Source: Rhizomys pruinosus (lineage: Eukaryota; Chordata; Mammalia; Rodentia; Spalacidae). Taken from it: a stretch of DNA of 64,000 bases. The stretch spans positions 937,662-1,001,661 of the forward strand of contig VZQC01009975.1 in NCBI GenBank assembly GCA_009823505.1. Reading direction: 5' to 3'. Shown piece by piece: positions 22,862 through 33,215 of the stretch. A program made the translations under genes and the position numbers. Numbering within the stretch: the stretch's first letter is position 1; each line of letters begins with the position of its first letter. A model generated the notes under the pieces. It saw nothing but the letters and a program-made list of their open reading frames with translations. It was not told the origin of the DNA and did not search any database.

Positions 22862-22862
22862 A
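22294..22862 (+). mobile_element. L1 3' end (3' UTR and tail), sense
   Basis: The right part has the L1 3' UTR signature: gcagaatgcatgatctggga, a G-rich tract (22738-22772), then atgaaatacacaaagcatca and an (AATA)n tail (22826-22862). 22294-22640 is probably upstream 3' UTR but I do not recognise it independently. Confidence 0.6.
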
Positions 22863-22885
22863 AGAAATTATCAAAATATGTTACT

Positions 22886-22923
22886 GGATGGATGGATGGA
22901 TGGATGGATGGATGGATGGATGG
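22886..22923. repeat. (GGAT)n microsatellite
   Basis: Nine to ten perfect GGAT units. Confidence 0.95.
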
Positions 22924-22929
22924 TAACTC

Positions 22930-23225
22930 AGTTTACAGGGAGATGTAATGCTTGGCATTTCTACCCATCCATGTGATGTTTGCTGTTTATAGAAGTGGGG
23001 GTGTTCTCTTTTATTTTTAGGTCATACACAGTTTTTTCATTAATCATTGTAAATGTGTCAAATGATTTTTCTCTATCAGTCAATATGATAATGTGATAAC
23101 TTGGTTTAAGTCATTAGTGTGGGAAATTGTGTCAATCGACTTCTCATGAATAACGAACTAGCTTCGCACCCCTAAAATAACCTCCAACTTGGTGTCAGCA
23201 TCCAATACAAAAGCTTACTAATTAG
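22930..23225 (-). mobile_element. Old L1 ORF2 fragment, antisense
   Basis: The complement reading follows L1 RT-domain sequence (tcaatatgataatgtgataa, tcatgaataacgaactagct). Diverged. Confidence 0.5.
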
Positions 23226-23235
23226 ATAATACCTG

Positions 23236-23720
23236 CTATGATGATTAATATTGATGGTTAACTTGATTGGATTTGGAATCAAATAAGAGACAAGTTTCTC
23301 AGCAGGTCTGTGTGAAATTCCAACTGAGGGGAGCTGGCCCTTCCCAGAGCAGGTTGCCCAGATTTAAAGAGTTCTAAGGAAGAGCAGAGCAACTTGCTTC
23401 CATGTCTGTACTTCCTGCTGGTGAGTGTGCTGCCCCTGTTTCTGTTGCTGCCTTCTTTTGCTGACATTAGAACCCAAATTCTTCAGCTCTTGGAGAATCT
23501 TCCAAACTTGCAGCAGGAGATGGCACTGCCGAGGCAGGCAGCTCCATGGACTGAGCAGCTGTAGGGTTTCTAGCCTTCCCAGTGTGCAGAAGGCCACTGA
23601 TGGACTATCTAGCCCCTATAGGGTAAGTCAAGCTAATTCCCCTTTGATGTTAAACATGCACACCCTGTCAGTTCTTTCTCTAGAAAGCTCCAATACTCTG
23701 TTGACTGATGTTTTCTTGAT
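23236..23720 (+). mobile_element. ORR1-like MaLR LTR
   Basis: Recognisable ORR1-type order: start ttgatggttaacttgattgg, cattagaacccaaattcttc, ctatagggtaagtcaagcta, and the end with cctgtcagttctttctctag and a ctccaatac end. The 108-codon frame at 23425-23751 and the overlapping minus frames are by-products. Confidence 0.65.
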
Positions 23721-24027
23721 TAGCCTTGTGTACATGTTTTTTGAAGAATAATGGTTTGTAATTTTCTCTTTCTTTTTAAATAAGGTCTTTGTTTGGTTTA
23801 GGTATTGGCAAGTCATGGTGGACTCTGAAGTCATTCTGGCTATGTTTCTTGTATTTTCACAAAGATCTATGTAGTGTTTCTTCTCTAGTGCTAGGTAGAT
23901 CCTACTAATGAAATCACATTAGGATATTTTATTTGTTCCTTTTTAGTTGACTGGTTTATCTTAGTCTTGTTTTTCTTTCCTAGAAAATTACATTATTGAT
24001 TTTATACATTTCTTCATTTCTAAGTAG
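23721..24027 (-). mobile_element. Probable old L1 ORF2 fragment, antisense
   Basis: Continues the antisense L1 reading that the ORR1-like LTR interrupts (gtctttgtttggtttaggta and following). Low identity. Confidence 0.35.
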
Positions 24028-24208
24028 TACTGTTTATTTTTTATGTGTATGAATGTATTGCCTGCATGTAAGTAAGTGTACCCATGTTCTGCAGTGACTG
24101 AAGAGGTCAGAAGAGGACACTGGGTCACTATGTCGGTGCAGGGAATAGAACTTGGGTCCTCTGCAAGAGCACCCAGAGCTCTCAACCACTGAGCCATCTC
24201 TCCAGCCT
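24028..24208 (-). mobile_element. B2-related SINE, antisense
   Basis: Complement of the tail and body (tttatgtgtatgaatgtatt) to the complement of the head (gagccatctctccagcctct). Somewhat short, so internal deletions are present. Confidence 0.88.
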
Positions 24209-24735
24209 CTCAGAAGTATTTTTTTATCCTTTTCAACACAATTTATTTGCCCTTCACATACTTAGATAAATTGAACTTTCAGTTTCATTCAATTTAATAT
24301 ATATTTCACTATTTTCCTGGAGACTTCTTTGACCCATATATTACTGAATATATTTAATTTCCTAGTATTTTTATCCTTTTAAATTGATATCTGATTAAAT
24401 TACATTTTAGCTAAAGAACATGTATTTTACTTCTAAATATTTTAAGTGTATGTAAGTTTCATGATTTGCACACTTAGAAACCATGTGCATTCTCTTATTG
24501 CTGACAGGATTTTATATCAACATCCATGAGACTCATTTGCTCTTTGTTCTGTTCTGAACTTTGATGCATTTTCTGTCTAGTGGTTATAGCAACTACAGAA
24601 GAGTACTTATTACTGTTCTGAATGATAATTTTGAGTCCATCTATTTCTCCTTTCATTTATGTTCTCCTCTTGCTTAAATTCTGTTTTTGACAAATTATAG
24701 TTATATTTAATTAGGTACATAGTGGTACACACAAA
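24209..24735 (-). mobile_element. Old L1M ORF2 fragment, antisense
   Basis: Follows the antisense L1 ORF2 endonuclease/RT pattern (ttctttgacccatatattac, catttgctctttgttctgtt). Very AT-rich and diverged. Confidence 0.45.
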
Positions 24736-24960
24736 CATTTTAAACTATGACTAAACCTACCCATCACCATCAACACTTACTTCTTCCAGCCAACTGCATC
24801 TCCCATTGGCTCTTTGACCACCACTTTCCATTCTGCCCCTCACCTCAACCTCTGGTAACCACCACCATTCTCTTTGCTGTTTCTGTGAGACTGAACAACT
24901 GGCTCATAAAACCAGAGTCATGTTCACAAATGTTGAATCTGTTATGTCTTCCTTGTGAAT
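24736..24960 (+). mobile_element. Old L1M 3' UTR fragment
   Basis: tttgaccaccactttccatt followed by tctggtaaccaccaccattc and tttctgtgagactgaa follows the order of the mammalian L1M 3' UTR in sense. The 71-codon frame is a by-product. Confidence 0.5.
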
Positions 24961-25099
24961 AGTAATTTTTCTTCTGGCTTTTTGACAGTGTCACTTGTGT
25001 GCAGTGTGTAGTGATCACATTCACCTTTTTACCTCTCCTACCCTCCCTCCACTCCTGATGACTCCCCTTTCCACTCATTCCTATCCTGTTTTCATGTCA

Positions 25100-25230
25100 T
25101 GTTTTATGAGTAAGGTCTCACTGGTTATCCTGGAACAGCTATGTATAATAGGCTAGCCTTGAACTCACAAAAATCCAACTACTTCTGCCTCTTGAATGTA
25201 GAGTTAAAGCAGTGTGTCACTACATCTGTG
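25100..25230 (-). mobile_element. Degenerate B1 SINE, antisense
   Basis: agtaaggtctcactggttat, ctagccttgaactcacaaaa and the head complement in B1 order. Diverged. Confidence 0.7.
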
Positions 25231-25239
25231 TCATGTACA

Positions 25240-25378
25240 TTTTTTTAAGACAGGTTCTCCCTGTAGTTTCAGCTGGCCTGGAAGGCACTATGTAGACCAG
25301 ACTGGCCTCAACCTCACAGAACAGTTCCTGCTTCTGCTTCCCAGGTGCTGGGATGAAAGGTGTGTGCACCGTGGCTGG
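25240..25378 (-). mobile_element. B1 SINE, antisense
   Basis: aagacaggttctccctgtag, agaccagactggcctcaacc, and the head complement at the right end. Together with the next B2 it creates a 155-codon plus-strand frame (25214-25681) that is a chance fusion of antisense SINEs. Confidence 0.82.
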
Positions 25379-25476
25379 ACTCATGTAATTTTAAAATGCA
25401 GACCTTTTGCATGTAACCATAGTTGTTCTGTGTTCGTGATTTCAACAGATGTATTCTGTCCAGAGGAGAGCCTTTC

Positions 25477-25724
25477 TATTTTTATTTTAAATTTTATTTA
25501 TTTCTGTATGTGTATGAATGTACTGTCTGCATGCAGGTCTGTGCACTCGTGTCGTGCAATGCCGCGGAGGTCAGAAGAGGGCGTCGGATTCCCCTGGAAC
25601 TTGTGTTCTCCTGGAATTGGAGGTTCAGACGGTTCTCGGCCGCCATGTGGGTGCTGGGGATCGAACCCGGGTCCTCTGTAAGAGCGGTCGGCACTCTTAA
25701 CCGCTAGGCCATCTCTCCAGCCCC
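25477..25724 (-). mobile_element. B2 SINE, antisense, full length
   Basis: The complement of a young B2. Flanks agaggagagcctttc (25462-25476) and agaggacagcctttc (25725-25739) differ at one base. It is open in several frames on both strands, so the frames there are by-products. Confidence 0.94.
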
Positions 25725-25739
25725 AGAGGACAGCCTTTC

Positions 25740-26345
25740 ACAGCACCACCCTGTCCCCTGCCTCTCACAGTCTTTCCACAGCATCTTCCATGCTATTCAT
25801 TTGATGTTCTATTTGTTGTCCCTGGAATAACTTTATTAAAATATCAGTAGTTTGGTATGAATGTGGCCCCTACATTTTGTTTGAATACTGTTGCATGGTA
25901 TATCTTTTCTGACCCTTTCTCCTTTGCTTATGTGCAACTTTATATTGAATATGAGTTTAGGAACTTAGGTTGTATAGTTCACCCATGGGATGCTTGCCCA
26001 ACATGCACAGAGTCCTGGACTCTAGCTTCAACACTGAAAAAAGTGAGCTTCTTAGAGGTAGTGTATAGTTGGCTTACAATTTGTTCAACTTTTTCTGACA
26101 GTCTCTGTATAGACTAGGTGGATTCAATGTAGTTATTGATATGGCAGCATTTAATTCTTCTGTCTTAATATCATTGACATGGCTGGTTTGTCACTGGGGT
26201 CTTCATCCAGGGCCCTGTGCATTCTAGGGATAAACCACAGACTTCTAAGATCAAGATTTGTCAATATATCTAGAAGTTATAATAATTGAATTAAAGTATT
26301 TGGAAATAGTGAGAGACTATCTCCCTTTGTAAATCTTTATTTTAA
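25740..26345. other. Non-coding stretch, nothing firm
   Basis: May hold more of the old L1M piece upstream (ttgatgttctatttgttgtc region). The 86-codon frame at 25857 has no recognisable domain. Confidence 0.3.
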
Positions 26346-26445
26346 ATATTTTATTTAATGCGTAAGTGTAACTGTGTTATGCAATGCCTTCAGAGGTACC
26401 CCGGTCCTCTGCCAGAGCAGCCACTGAGCAATCTCTCCAGCCCCT
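26346..26445 (-). mobile_element. B2 SINE, antisense, internally deleted
   Basis: Tail-side (gttatgcaatgccttcagag) and head-side (gagcaatctctccagcccc) complements are joined with most of the middle missing. Confidence 0.75.
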
Positions 26446-27254
26446 CTCCTTTTGCAAATTTTATAATATACATTTTAGAAATGGAATATTTCTTTATTGA
26501 GTAGTTTGACTATAAAAGTAAATTGATATGATGAGTATGAAATTTCTTTTGGAGTAACAAAAATATTAAGTCAGAGTTGTGATGAACAAACAGCCCTCTG
26601 TGTGTGTTAATAACCAAAAAATGTGTCTTTTGAATAAGTAAATTATACAATAAATGAGTTATATTTCAATAATATTTTAAACTTTAGAGATTAAAAGGAA
26701 CAAAAGCCTGTAAATCAACTTGGTGACCATTGATTTTACTAGTTTCATGACTGGAAATTTAAGTGAACAATAAATCTTGACCCTGGGTTTAGAAGCAAAC
26801 ACAATAAGAATTTGGGTAAAATGGTTATTGTACTTATAATTTTCACGAATCAGTATCAAGCAACTACTCTACCCCATGAGGTCATAGCAGTGAACCTGAA
26901 GTTTTTACACACTTTAATAACATTTCTACTTGAATTATTTTGCACCAAGAGCACTTGATAATATAGAGAAATATGAGTGTAAACGTGTGTCAGTCGCTGA
27001 GCTGACTTGGACTCTGCTCTGGACTCTGCTCCTGATCATTTCACACACACAGCAGGCTGAACACGACTATGACCCCACACCAGAAAGCACTACTAAGTTC
27101 TATAAGTACTCTTTCTTTTCTTAAGTAATGCACGCCTGTCTAAACTAGAGCCTTGCATTGTTTCAAGTTCCTTCTCTTACATACCCAAACAATGGAATAT
27201 AATTTTAAAAGTATTTCTGGAAGTATTTCCTCCCCTGTTCTGAGGGTAAGTTGA
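26446..27254. other. AT-rich non-coding stretch
   Basis: The 64-codon frame 26930-27124 has a hydrophobic stretch created by a doubled actctgctctgg motif. No family is recognised, no gene called. Confidence 0.35.
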
Positions 27255-27715
27255 TTATGTTAAAAATGCCTAGAAGGTTAGTGAAACACACCTCTGGGTG
27301 TATCCATGATGTTTTTCTACAAGCAATTAGATCACGGTAGCTCATCAGATTAATTCATTTGGGGGATTATCAATGTGATTAATCACATCAATCCATTGCT
27401 GGATTCACATTAGGGCAGGGTGGTTGAGGGGAGGTAAGAATAACAAGAAGGGCCTGGGTGCCAAGGTGGCAGTAGAGTGCTGGTCATACGTCCTTGGACT
27501 ACAGCTTTGCCAGACCTCTCCTGAATCCCCTCCTCCCGTTTCCCATCCGCTAAGAAGTGAAGTGTAGACCATGATGCATCTACCGTGATGTTCAACCTAA
27601 GCTCATAGGGCTGAGAACTATGGACTTAAAGCTCTGAAACTGTGAGCCCACACAAATTCTTTCTCATTAAGTTGTTTCTGTCAGTTACTTGGTTAAAGTG
27701 ATGAAAGAATAAATT
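27255..27715 (+). mobile_element. MaLR-like LTR, diverged
   Basis: ggttagtgaaacacacctct, then tgaaactgtgagcccacaca, and the end taagttgtttctgtcagtta, which follow the LTR order (start region, segment before the polyadenylation site, end). An old copy with weakened ends. Confidence 0.5.
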
Positions 27716-28064
27716 CAAACATTTATCACAGACTGGGCTTGTGATAACTTCGCTTATCTTCCGAGTACTGAATGCACTCTGTATGTGCAGTGTTCCTTCC
27801 AAAACCTTACTTCCTGATCACCGAGGTACCTTGCACTGCTCTTTCCACATGTTCAAGGATTTCTGTCAGGAAATCCCTTGTTCAGTCATGCCTTTTCCAC
27901 ACATAGTTCTTTAAGTCTTCTTTTCTTGACAAAGTATTTTCTCATAATTAAAAATTTAGATAGACTTCCATTTTCTTACAAACCCAAATGGTTAATCTTT
28001 ATAATAAACTTCATTGCTGTGCTCACTTTTGTTCTCATCTTGACACAACACAGAGTCACCTGGA
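27716..28064. other. Non-coding stretch, nothing recognised
   Basis: No feature recognised. The 63-codon frame at 27878 is hydrophobic by AT content only. Confidence 0.3.
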
Positions 28065-28185
28065 AATAGGGAATCTCAATTATGGAATTTGTTGGGCTGT
28101 GACCTGGGAATGTAAGAGGAAATAAATCCTTCCTTCCCTTGGTAAACTTGATCAAGGCTGCATCACAGAAGCAGAAATAAAACTA
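28065..28185 (+). mobile_element. 3' fragment of MaLR-like LTR
   Basis: Carries the AATAAA-type region (gaggaaataaatccttcctt) and a partly decayed end resembling ...TCACAG...AAT...ACTAGAAC. Confidence 0.4.
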
Positions 28186-28199
28186 GAACGGGACTAAGT

Positions 28200-29268
28200 A
28201 GCTCCTGGGAGGTTAGTAAAGCACATGTCTGAGTGTGTCCATGGGGACTTTTGCAGAAATAATAAAGGAAGACCTACCTACCTTGAATGTGGACTATGAA
28301 CAGCATCATCTTATAGCCTCAGGGCCCAGACAGAACTGCAGGGAGAAAAGAGAGTGCAGGTGTTTTCTGCGTAGGAGCCATAACACATGCTACTCTGCTC
28401 TGCCCTGCCATGTCCTCCCTGATATGAGGGACTGACTGTGTGCTGCTGCTCTGCCATGCTCTCCCTGCTGTGAGGGACTATGTGCTGCTCTTTTCTACCA
28501 TGCTCCTCCTGCAGTGATGGACTGACTGTGTGCTGCTCTGCTCTGCCATGCTCTCCCTGCTGTGAGGGACTGACTGTGTGCTGTTCTGCTCTGCCATGCT
28601 CTCCCTGCTGTGATGGACTATGTGCTGCTTTGCTCTGCCATGCTCTCCCTGCTGTGATGGACTGACTGTGTGCTGCTCTGCTCTGCCATGCTCTCCCTGC
28701 TGTGATGGACTGACTGTGTGATGCTCTGCTCCACCATGCTCTTTCTGTTGTGGTGGACTGACTGTGTGCTGCTCTGCTCTGCCATGCTCTCCCTGCTGTT
28801 ATAGACTGACTGTGTGCTGCTCTGCTCTGCCATGTTCTCCCTACTGTGATAGACTGACTGTGTGCTGCTCTTCTCTGCCATGTTCTCCCTGCTGTGGGAC
28901 TGACTGTGTCCTGCTGTGCTCTGCCATGTTCTCCCTGCTGTGATAGACTGACTCTGTGCTGCTCTGTTCTGCCATGCTCTCCCTGCTGTGATGGACTGAC
29001 TGTGTGATGCTCTGCTCTGCCATGCTCTCCCTGCTGTAATGGACTGACTGTGTGCTGCCCTGCTCTACCATGTTCTACCTGCTGTGATGCAATGACTGTG
29101 TGATGCTCTGCTCTGCCATGCTCTTCCTGCTGTGATGGACTGACTGTGTGATGTTTTGCTCTGCCATGTTCTCCCTACTGTGAGGGACTGAAACCTCCAA
29201 AACTGGGACCCAAAATAAATTATTATTCATTACAAATTATTTATGCAAAGTATTTTGTTACACACAGC
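28200..29268 (+). mobile_element. MaLR-like LTR expanded by an internal minisatellite
   Basis: The 5' part (ggaggttagtaaagcacatg, 28209-28228) matches the start region of the LTR at 27255, and the 3' part (gactgaaacctccaaaactg, then caaaataaattattattcat) matches an LTR end. Between them sits a 48-bp tandem array (28388-29190) whose unit looks like the LTR's own atgctctccctgctgtgatg segment. The LTR therefore appears to have been lengthened by about 750 bp. Confidence 0.55.
28388..29190. repeat. 48-bp minisatellite, about 16-17 copies
   Basis: The unit contains ctgctctgccatgctctccc and gactgactgtgtgctg. Its period of 48 is a multiple of three, so the minus strand stays open over stretches of 87 and 76 codons as a 16-residue repeat (Met-Ala-Glu-Gln-Ser-Ser-Thr-Gln-type). 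Units differ by substitutions and small indels, and some of the first units are shorter. No evidence of translation is seen. Confidence 0.93.
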
Positions 29269-29269
29269 T

Positions 29270-30839
29270 GTGTGACCTCTGCATGTTTAATATTATTTTT
29301 AAAATTTTTACCATCTCTTCCTGAAAACAATGAGATCATTGAAAGTATTCTTCATATTTTCTCCATTATGAGAGTTGTGGATCCTTGTAAATACATGTCA
29401 AATTTAGTTGATTTGAGCCCACCCATAGAGGTTCAGAAAATTGTCATGCAAGTATAAAGAAAAGTGAAAAAAGTTTTACTAAGGTGTTCCTTGACTATAT
29501 GACAAAATTCTATGAAGACATTTAAAACGCTGTTATAAAATTATTTATAACATAGAAAGAAGTGTATGCCATGTAACTTTAAGTAGAAAAATACTGTAAA
29601 ATAGTATGATATTAACATTTAAAATACAATACTTGCATATCACAAAGGAGAAGAGTGAAAATATCCACAGAATATTAATACTTATTATTATACTTTGAAG
29701 ATTATACTTACTAGAAAACTACTTAATATTTTTACTTATAAGTTTTGAAAGATGAATCTGCTTACTAATGAGACACATTAGCAATGCTTCATAAATGATG
29801 AAGACACAGCTAACATGATGAATATGAGAAGTAAATCAGTGTTTATGGCTCGTTTGCCATTTTAATTTAGAAAAGGAAGAGCCTTCTCATTTGAAATAAT
29901 GGAGTGGAATATAAATTATTAATAAATTTTGTTTAAATATATCCCTCAAATTCAGATATTTAATTTTTAATTATGAAATCCTATTTGTGCATTAGCCATA
30001 TTTACTGCAGTTTTAATTTTGCTTTATTTTTCTATTTTGAGGTATGCATTTTGTCATATCTGGGAATTCAATTTAGATTAGAATTCAGAAATAAAATATA
30101 TAAATAGCTTCTTCATAGAAGTGGAATATTTCACTTTTAATATATGGAAGTATTTTCAACTTTTATCTGTAAATTCAACTGAGAAATAATTTCTTGCTCA
30201 TGATTTTGGCAAAAGCTAAAAGGTCTCATGATATCAAGCATCAATAAGAGTGTAGGTACTACCACAAATACCAATGTGCACTGAACTTAAGGGTTCACCT
30301 TCCCTACCCTAGGCTATCTATATAGTATTCAAATTCTAAACACATGTACAAAATCTCATGCACAGAAATGTTCGTTGAAGCAATGTTTATGACTGACCAG
30401 AAAAAACCAGTGCCTATTAACTTACGTTAGATATCTTTATGCAGTGTGATGCCATTGTGTACTTAAACTTAATCAAGCACTTGTAAAGGTATCAACAAAA
30501 ATAGATTACAAAAATAGTATTAGAATAAAACAGACTATAGATTCTCAAAGATAGCTGAATGAACTGAAAAACAGGAGAAAAACATCAGTGAAATACTTAA
30601 ACAATTGGTTAGATGGACAGAATGTGAGTGTCCAGATTTCAAGCTGCCATTAACTACGTCATTCAAGTTGTCAGTACTGAGCCATGCAAGGGTTACTTTC
30701 TAATGTTTGCATAAGAGAAAGTTTTAAAAACTTCCAAAGAGCAAAGCAGATTTTATATAAAGACTTGAGAGGAAGCAGAAGGTAGAACTGCTTTCCTGGT
30801 TCTGAGGAAAACTGATTTCCAACTTTGAATTCTGTGGCA
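29270..30839. other. AT-rich unique sequence with possible L1M piece
   Basis: About 1.5 kb, strongly AT-rich, with no SINE. 30340-30480 weakly resembles an L1 ORF2 C-terminus (tgcacagaaatgttcgttga, agcaatgtttatgactgacc). No coding signal. Confidence 0.35.
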
Positions 30840-31330
30840 ACTCAAACTACAAATCAAATCAAATGTAGAAAATGAAGAGAGACAAATCACCAACAGTTCT
30901 CCATTCTTTGTATGCTGTCCCAGGGGGCAACTCGAAAGGCTGCTCTATCACATCCCTGGAGTAATAATCCCAGAAAAGACTAAAGGACAAGGAAATCCCA
31001 GAAATGGGACTTGCACCTTTAGGAAGGGCAAGAGAATTCCCAGAACAGGCAGGATGTGGTTCCAAGGTGAGCAGCTGGAGCTCAGGCCAGAGAGAAAGCA
31101 ACAGAGGTTGCAGAGCTGGTCAGAAGCAGGAAGGCATCCACAGGACATGCACAGGAGGGCATGTTGGAAGACACTGAGAAAAAGGCAGCACTGTGGGAGA
31201 ACAGCCTGGGTTTGGACAGTGACAAAGGAAAACCAAGTCTCATGCAAAAGGAAAACTAGTTACAGCATTCCATACAAGCACACAAAGCAGCAAGTAGATG
31301 GTAACAGCAATGTAAACACGAAGTAAGCTA
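30840..31330. other. Non-coding stretch, nothing recognised
   Basis: Overlapping frames on both strands (80-99 codons, 30859-31326) share the same DNA and show no recognisable domain. Confidence 0.3.
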
Positions 31331-31348
31331 AAAGTGTAACTGGAATAC

Positions 31349-31416
31349 GGGTGCACCAACCTACATGCAGACAATACATTCATATGCATATGAAAATAAA
31401 TTTTAAAAATTTTTAA
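31349..31416 (+). mobile_element. 5'-truncated B2 (68 bp) with an 18-bp TSD
   Basis: Only the last part of B2 (gggtgcaccaacctacatgc to the A/T-rich tail) is present, yet the flanks aaagtgtaactggaatac at 31331-31348 and 31417-31434 are identical. It was therefore inserted in truncated form and not deleted later. Confidence 0.9.
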
Positions 31417-31569
31417 AAAGTGTAACTGGAATACTAAATGAAAGATAGACACTTGGGAAAAGGAAAGGCCAGGGATGTATACAAGAAAGCCACTTTCCTA
31501 GCTTTATCATAGCAAGCCCACAGATCACTTCCAAGACTGGAAAATCAAGAAACATGAGCATCAAGAACG

Positions 31570-32568
31570 TGCAGCACTTAGAGGAATAGAAGGTGCAGCA
31601 GGGAGAGGAATAGAAGGTGCATCAGGAAGAGGAATAGAAGGTGCAGTAGGGAGAGGAATAGAAGGTGCAGCAGGGAGAGGAATAGAAGGTGCAGCAGGGA
31701 GAGGAATAGAAGGTGCAGCAGGGAGAGGAATAGAAGGTGCAGCAGGGAGAGGAATAGAAGGTGCAGCAGGGAGAGGAATAGAAGGTGCAGCAGGGAGAGG
31801 AATAGAAGGTGCAGCAGGGAGAGGAATAGAAGGTGCAGCAGGGAGAGGAATAGAAGGTGCAGCAGGGAGAGGAATAGAAGGTGCAGCAGGGAGAGGAATA
31901 GAAGGTGCAGCAGGGAGAGGAATAGAAGGTGCAGCAGGGAGAGGAATAGAAGGTGCAGCAGGGAGAGGAATAGAAGGTGCAGCAGGGAGAGGAATAGAAG
32001 GTGCAGCAGGGAGAGGAATAGAAGGTGCAGCAGGGAGAGGAATAGAAGGTGCAGCAGGGAGAGGAATAGAAGGTGCAGCAGGGAGAGGAATAGAAGGTGC
32101 AGCAGGGAGAGGAATAGAAGGTGCAGCAGGGAGAGGAATAGAAAGTGCAGCAGGGAGAGGAATAGAAGGTGCAGCAGGGAGAGGAATAGAAGGTGCAGCA
32201 GGGAGAGGAATAGAAGGTGCAACAGGGAGAGGAATAGAAGGTGCAGCAGGGAGATGAATAGAAGGCGCAGGAGGGAGAAGAATAGAAGGTGCAAAAGGGA
32301 GAAGAATAGAAGGTGCAACAGGGAGAAGAATAGAAGGTGCAGCAGGGAGAAGAATAGAAGGTGCAACAGGGAGAGGAATAGAAGGTGCAGCAGGGAGATG
32401 AATAGAAGGCACAGGAGGGAGAAGAATAGAAGGTGCAAAAGGGAGAAGAATAGAAGGTGCAACAGGGAGAAGAATAGAAGGTGCAGCAGGGAGAAGAATA
32501 GAAGGTGCAGCAGGGAGAGGAATAGAAGGTACAGCAGGGAGACGAATAGAAGGTGCAGCAGGGAGAGA
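31570..32568. repeat. 24-bp minisatellite, about 41 copies
   Basis: Unit agcagggagaggaatagaag plus gtgc. The central part (31640-32140) is nearly homogeneous and variants cluster at the right end. There, a block of six variant units repeats with a period of 144 bp (gatgaatagaaggc at 32253 and 32397). The 24-bp period keeps several frames open: 400, 294 and 329 codons on the minus strand and 179 codons on the plus strand. All encode simple 8-residue repeats (for example Ile-Pro-Leu-Pro-Ala-Ala-Pro-Ser) and I treat them as by-products. Confidence 0.95.
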
Positions 32569-32574
32569 CATGTG

Positions 32575-32680
32575 CACAGACTGAGAACTGGAGCTCAAAC
32601 CCAGATCCCACAAGGGAGCCCGAGAGAACAGATTGTCAAGGGTTGTCCTTCCTCTGACCTCTATCTGCACCATGATATTC
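32575..32680 (+). mobile_element. B3-like SINE fragment beside the minisatellite
   Basis: aaacccagatcccacaaggg, gagcccgagagaacagattg and ttgtccttcctctgacctct follow the 3' half of B3 SINEs and lead into a CA/GA tail. The 5' half is missing or replaced by the minisatellite. Confidence 0.6.
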
Positions 32681-32757
32681 AACACACACACACACACACA
32701 CGCGCACACACACACACACACACACAGAGCGAGAGAGAGAGAGAGAGATACACACAC
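32681..32757. repeat. (CA)n(GA)n compound microsatellite
   Basis: About 22 CA units with a CGCG interruption, then about nine GA units. It is the expanded tail of the B3-like SINE. Confidence 0.93.
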
Positions 32758-33123
32758 TCGCACTCATATATACACACATACATTTTAAATTAGTTAATTA
32801 ATCAATTAAATGCTTTTAAAAAATCTAATGCTTAGGTAATGGATATAAACACCAAAGAAATCACCTCAAAGAGTTGAGTGCACTTGTTTTGGGAGGAGAA
32901 AAGAATGGGATGTGTCCTGTAGTGGGAGCTCATGGCTTTTGTATCAAACATTTTCAAAAGTTATACTCGAAAAGTGTTGACAATTTCAAGTATCAAACCG
33001 AATTTAAAAGGCAATCTCATTTTAATGCCCATAAATAATAAACTGCATTAAGTGAATAAAAATAAACAAAATAAATGTAAGATCCTTGTGCATGGCATTT
33101 AATTTAAAAAAATAATAAACTAC
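32758..33123. other. Non-coding stretch, nothing recognised
   Basis: AT-rich, with no recognisable feature. Confidence 0.3.
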
Positions 33124-33215
33124 AAGAATGTCAGGATGGCTCACTGGGTAAAAGTGTTTGCTATGTAAGCCTGAGGAGTCGAGTGTTATCCCCAGGACCC
33201 CAATTAAACAGCTCT
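33124..33215 (+). mobile_element. Short tRNA-derived SINE (ID/B3 head)
   Basis: ggatggctcactgggtaaaa, gtttgctatgtaagcctgag and a box B-type region (gagtgttatccccaggaccc). About 90 bp, no clear tail. Confidence 0.6.

Noticed and set aside
25214..25681. 155-codon plus-strand frame
   Set aside because: A chance fusion through an antisense B1 and an antisense B2. Parts of it recur at other B2 copies.
28618..29071. Minus-strand repeat protein frames of 87 and 76 codons
   Set aside because: By-product of the 48-bp minisatellite within an LTR.
31570..32568. Possible CRISPR-like array of regular repeats
   Set aside because: There are no unique spacers between repeats. It is a tandem minisatellite in a mammalian genome.
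31561..32763. 400-codon minus-strand frame (and overlapping 294 and 329 codon frames)
   Set aside because: It is read from a 24-bp minisatellite and a CA repeat. Several frames are open at once because the period is a multiple of three, and the product is a plain 8-residue repeat without any sign of translation.
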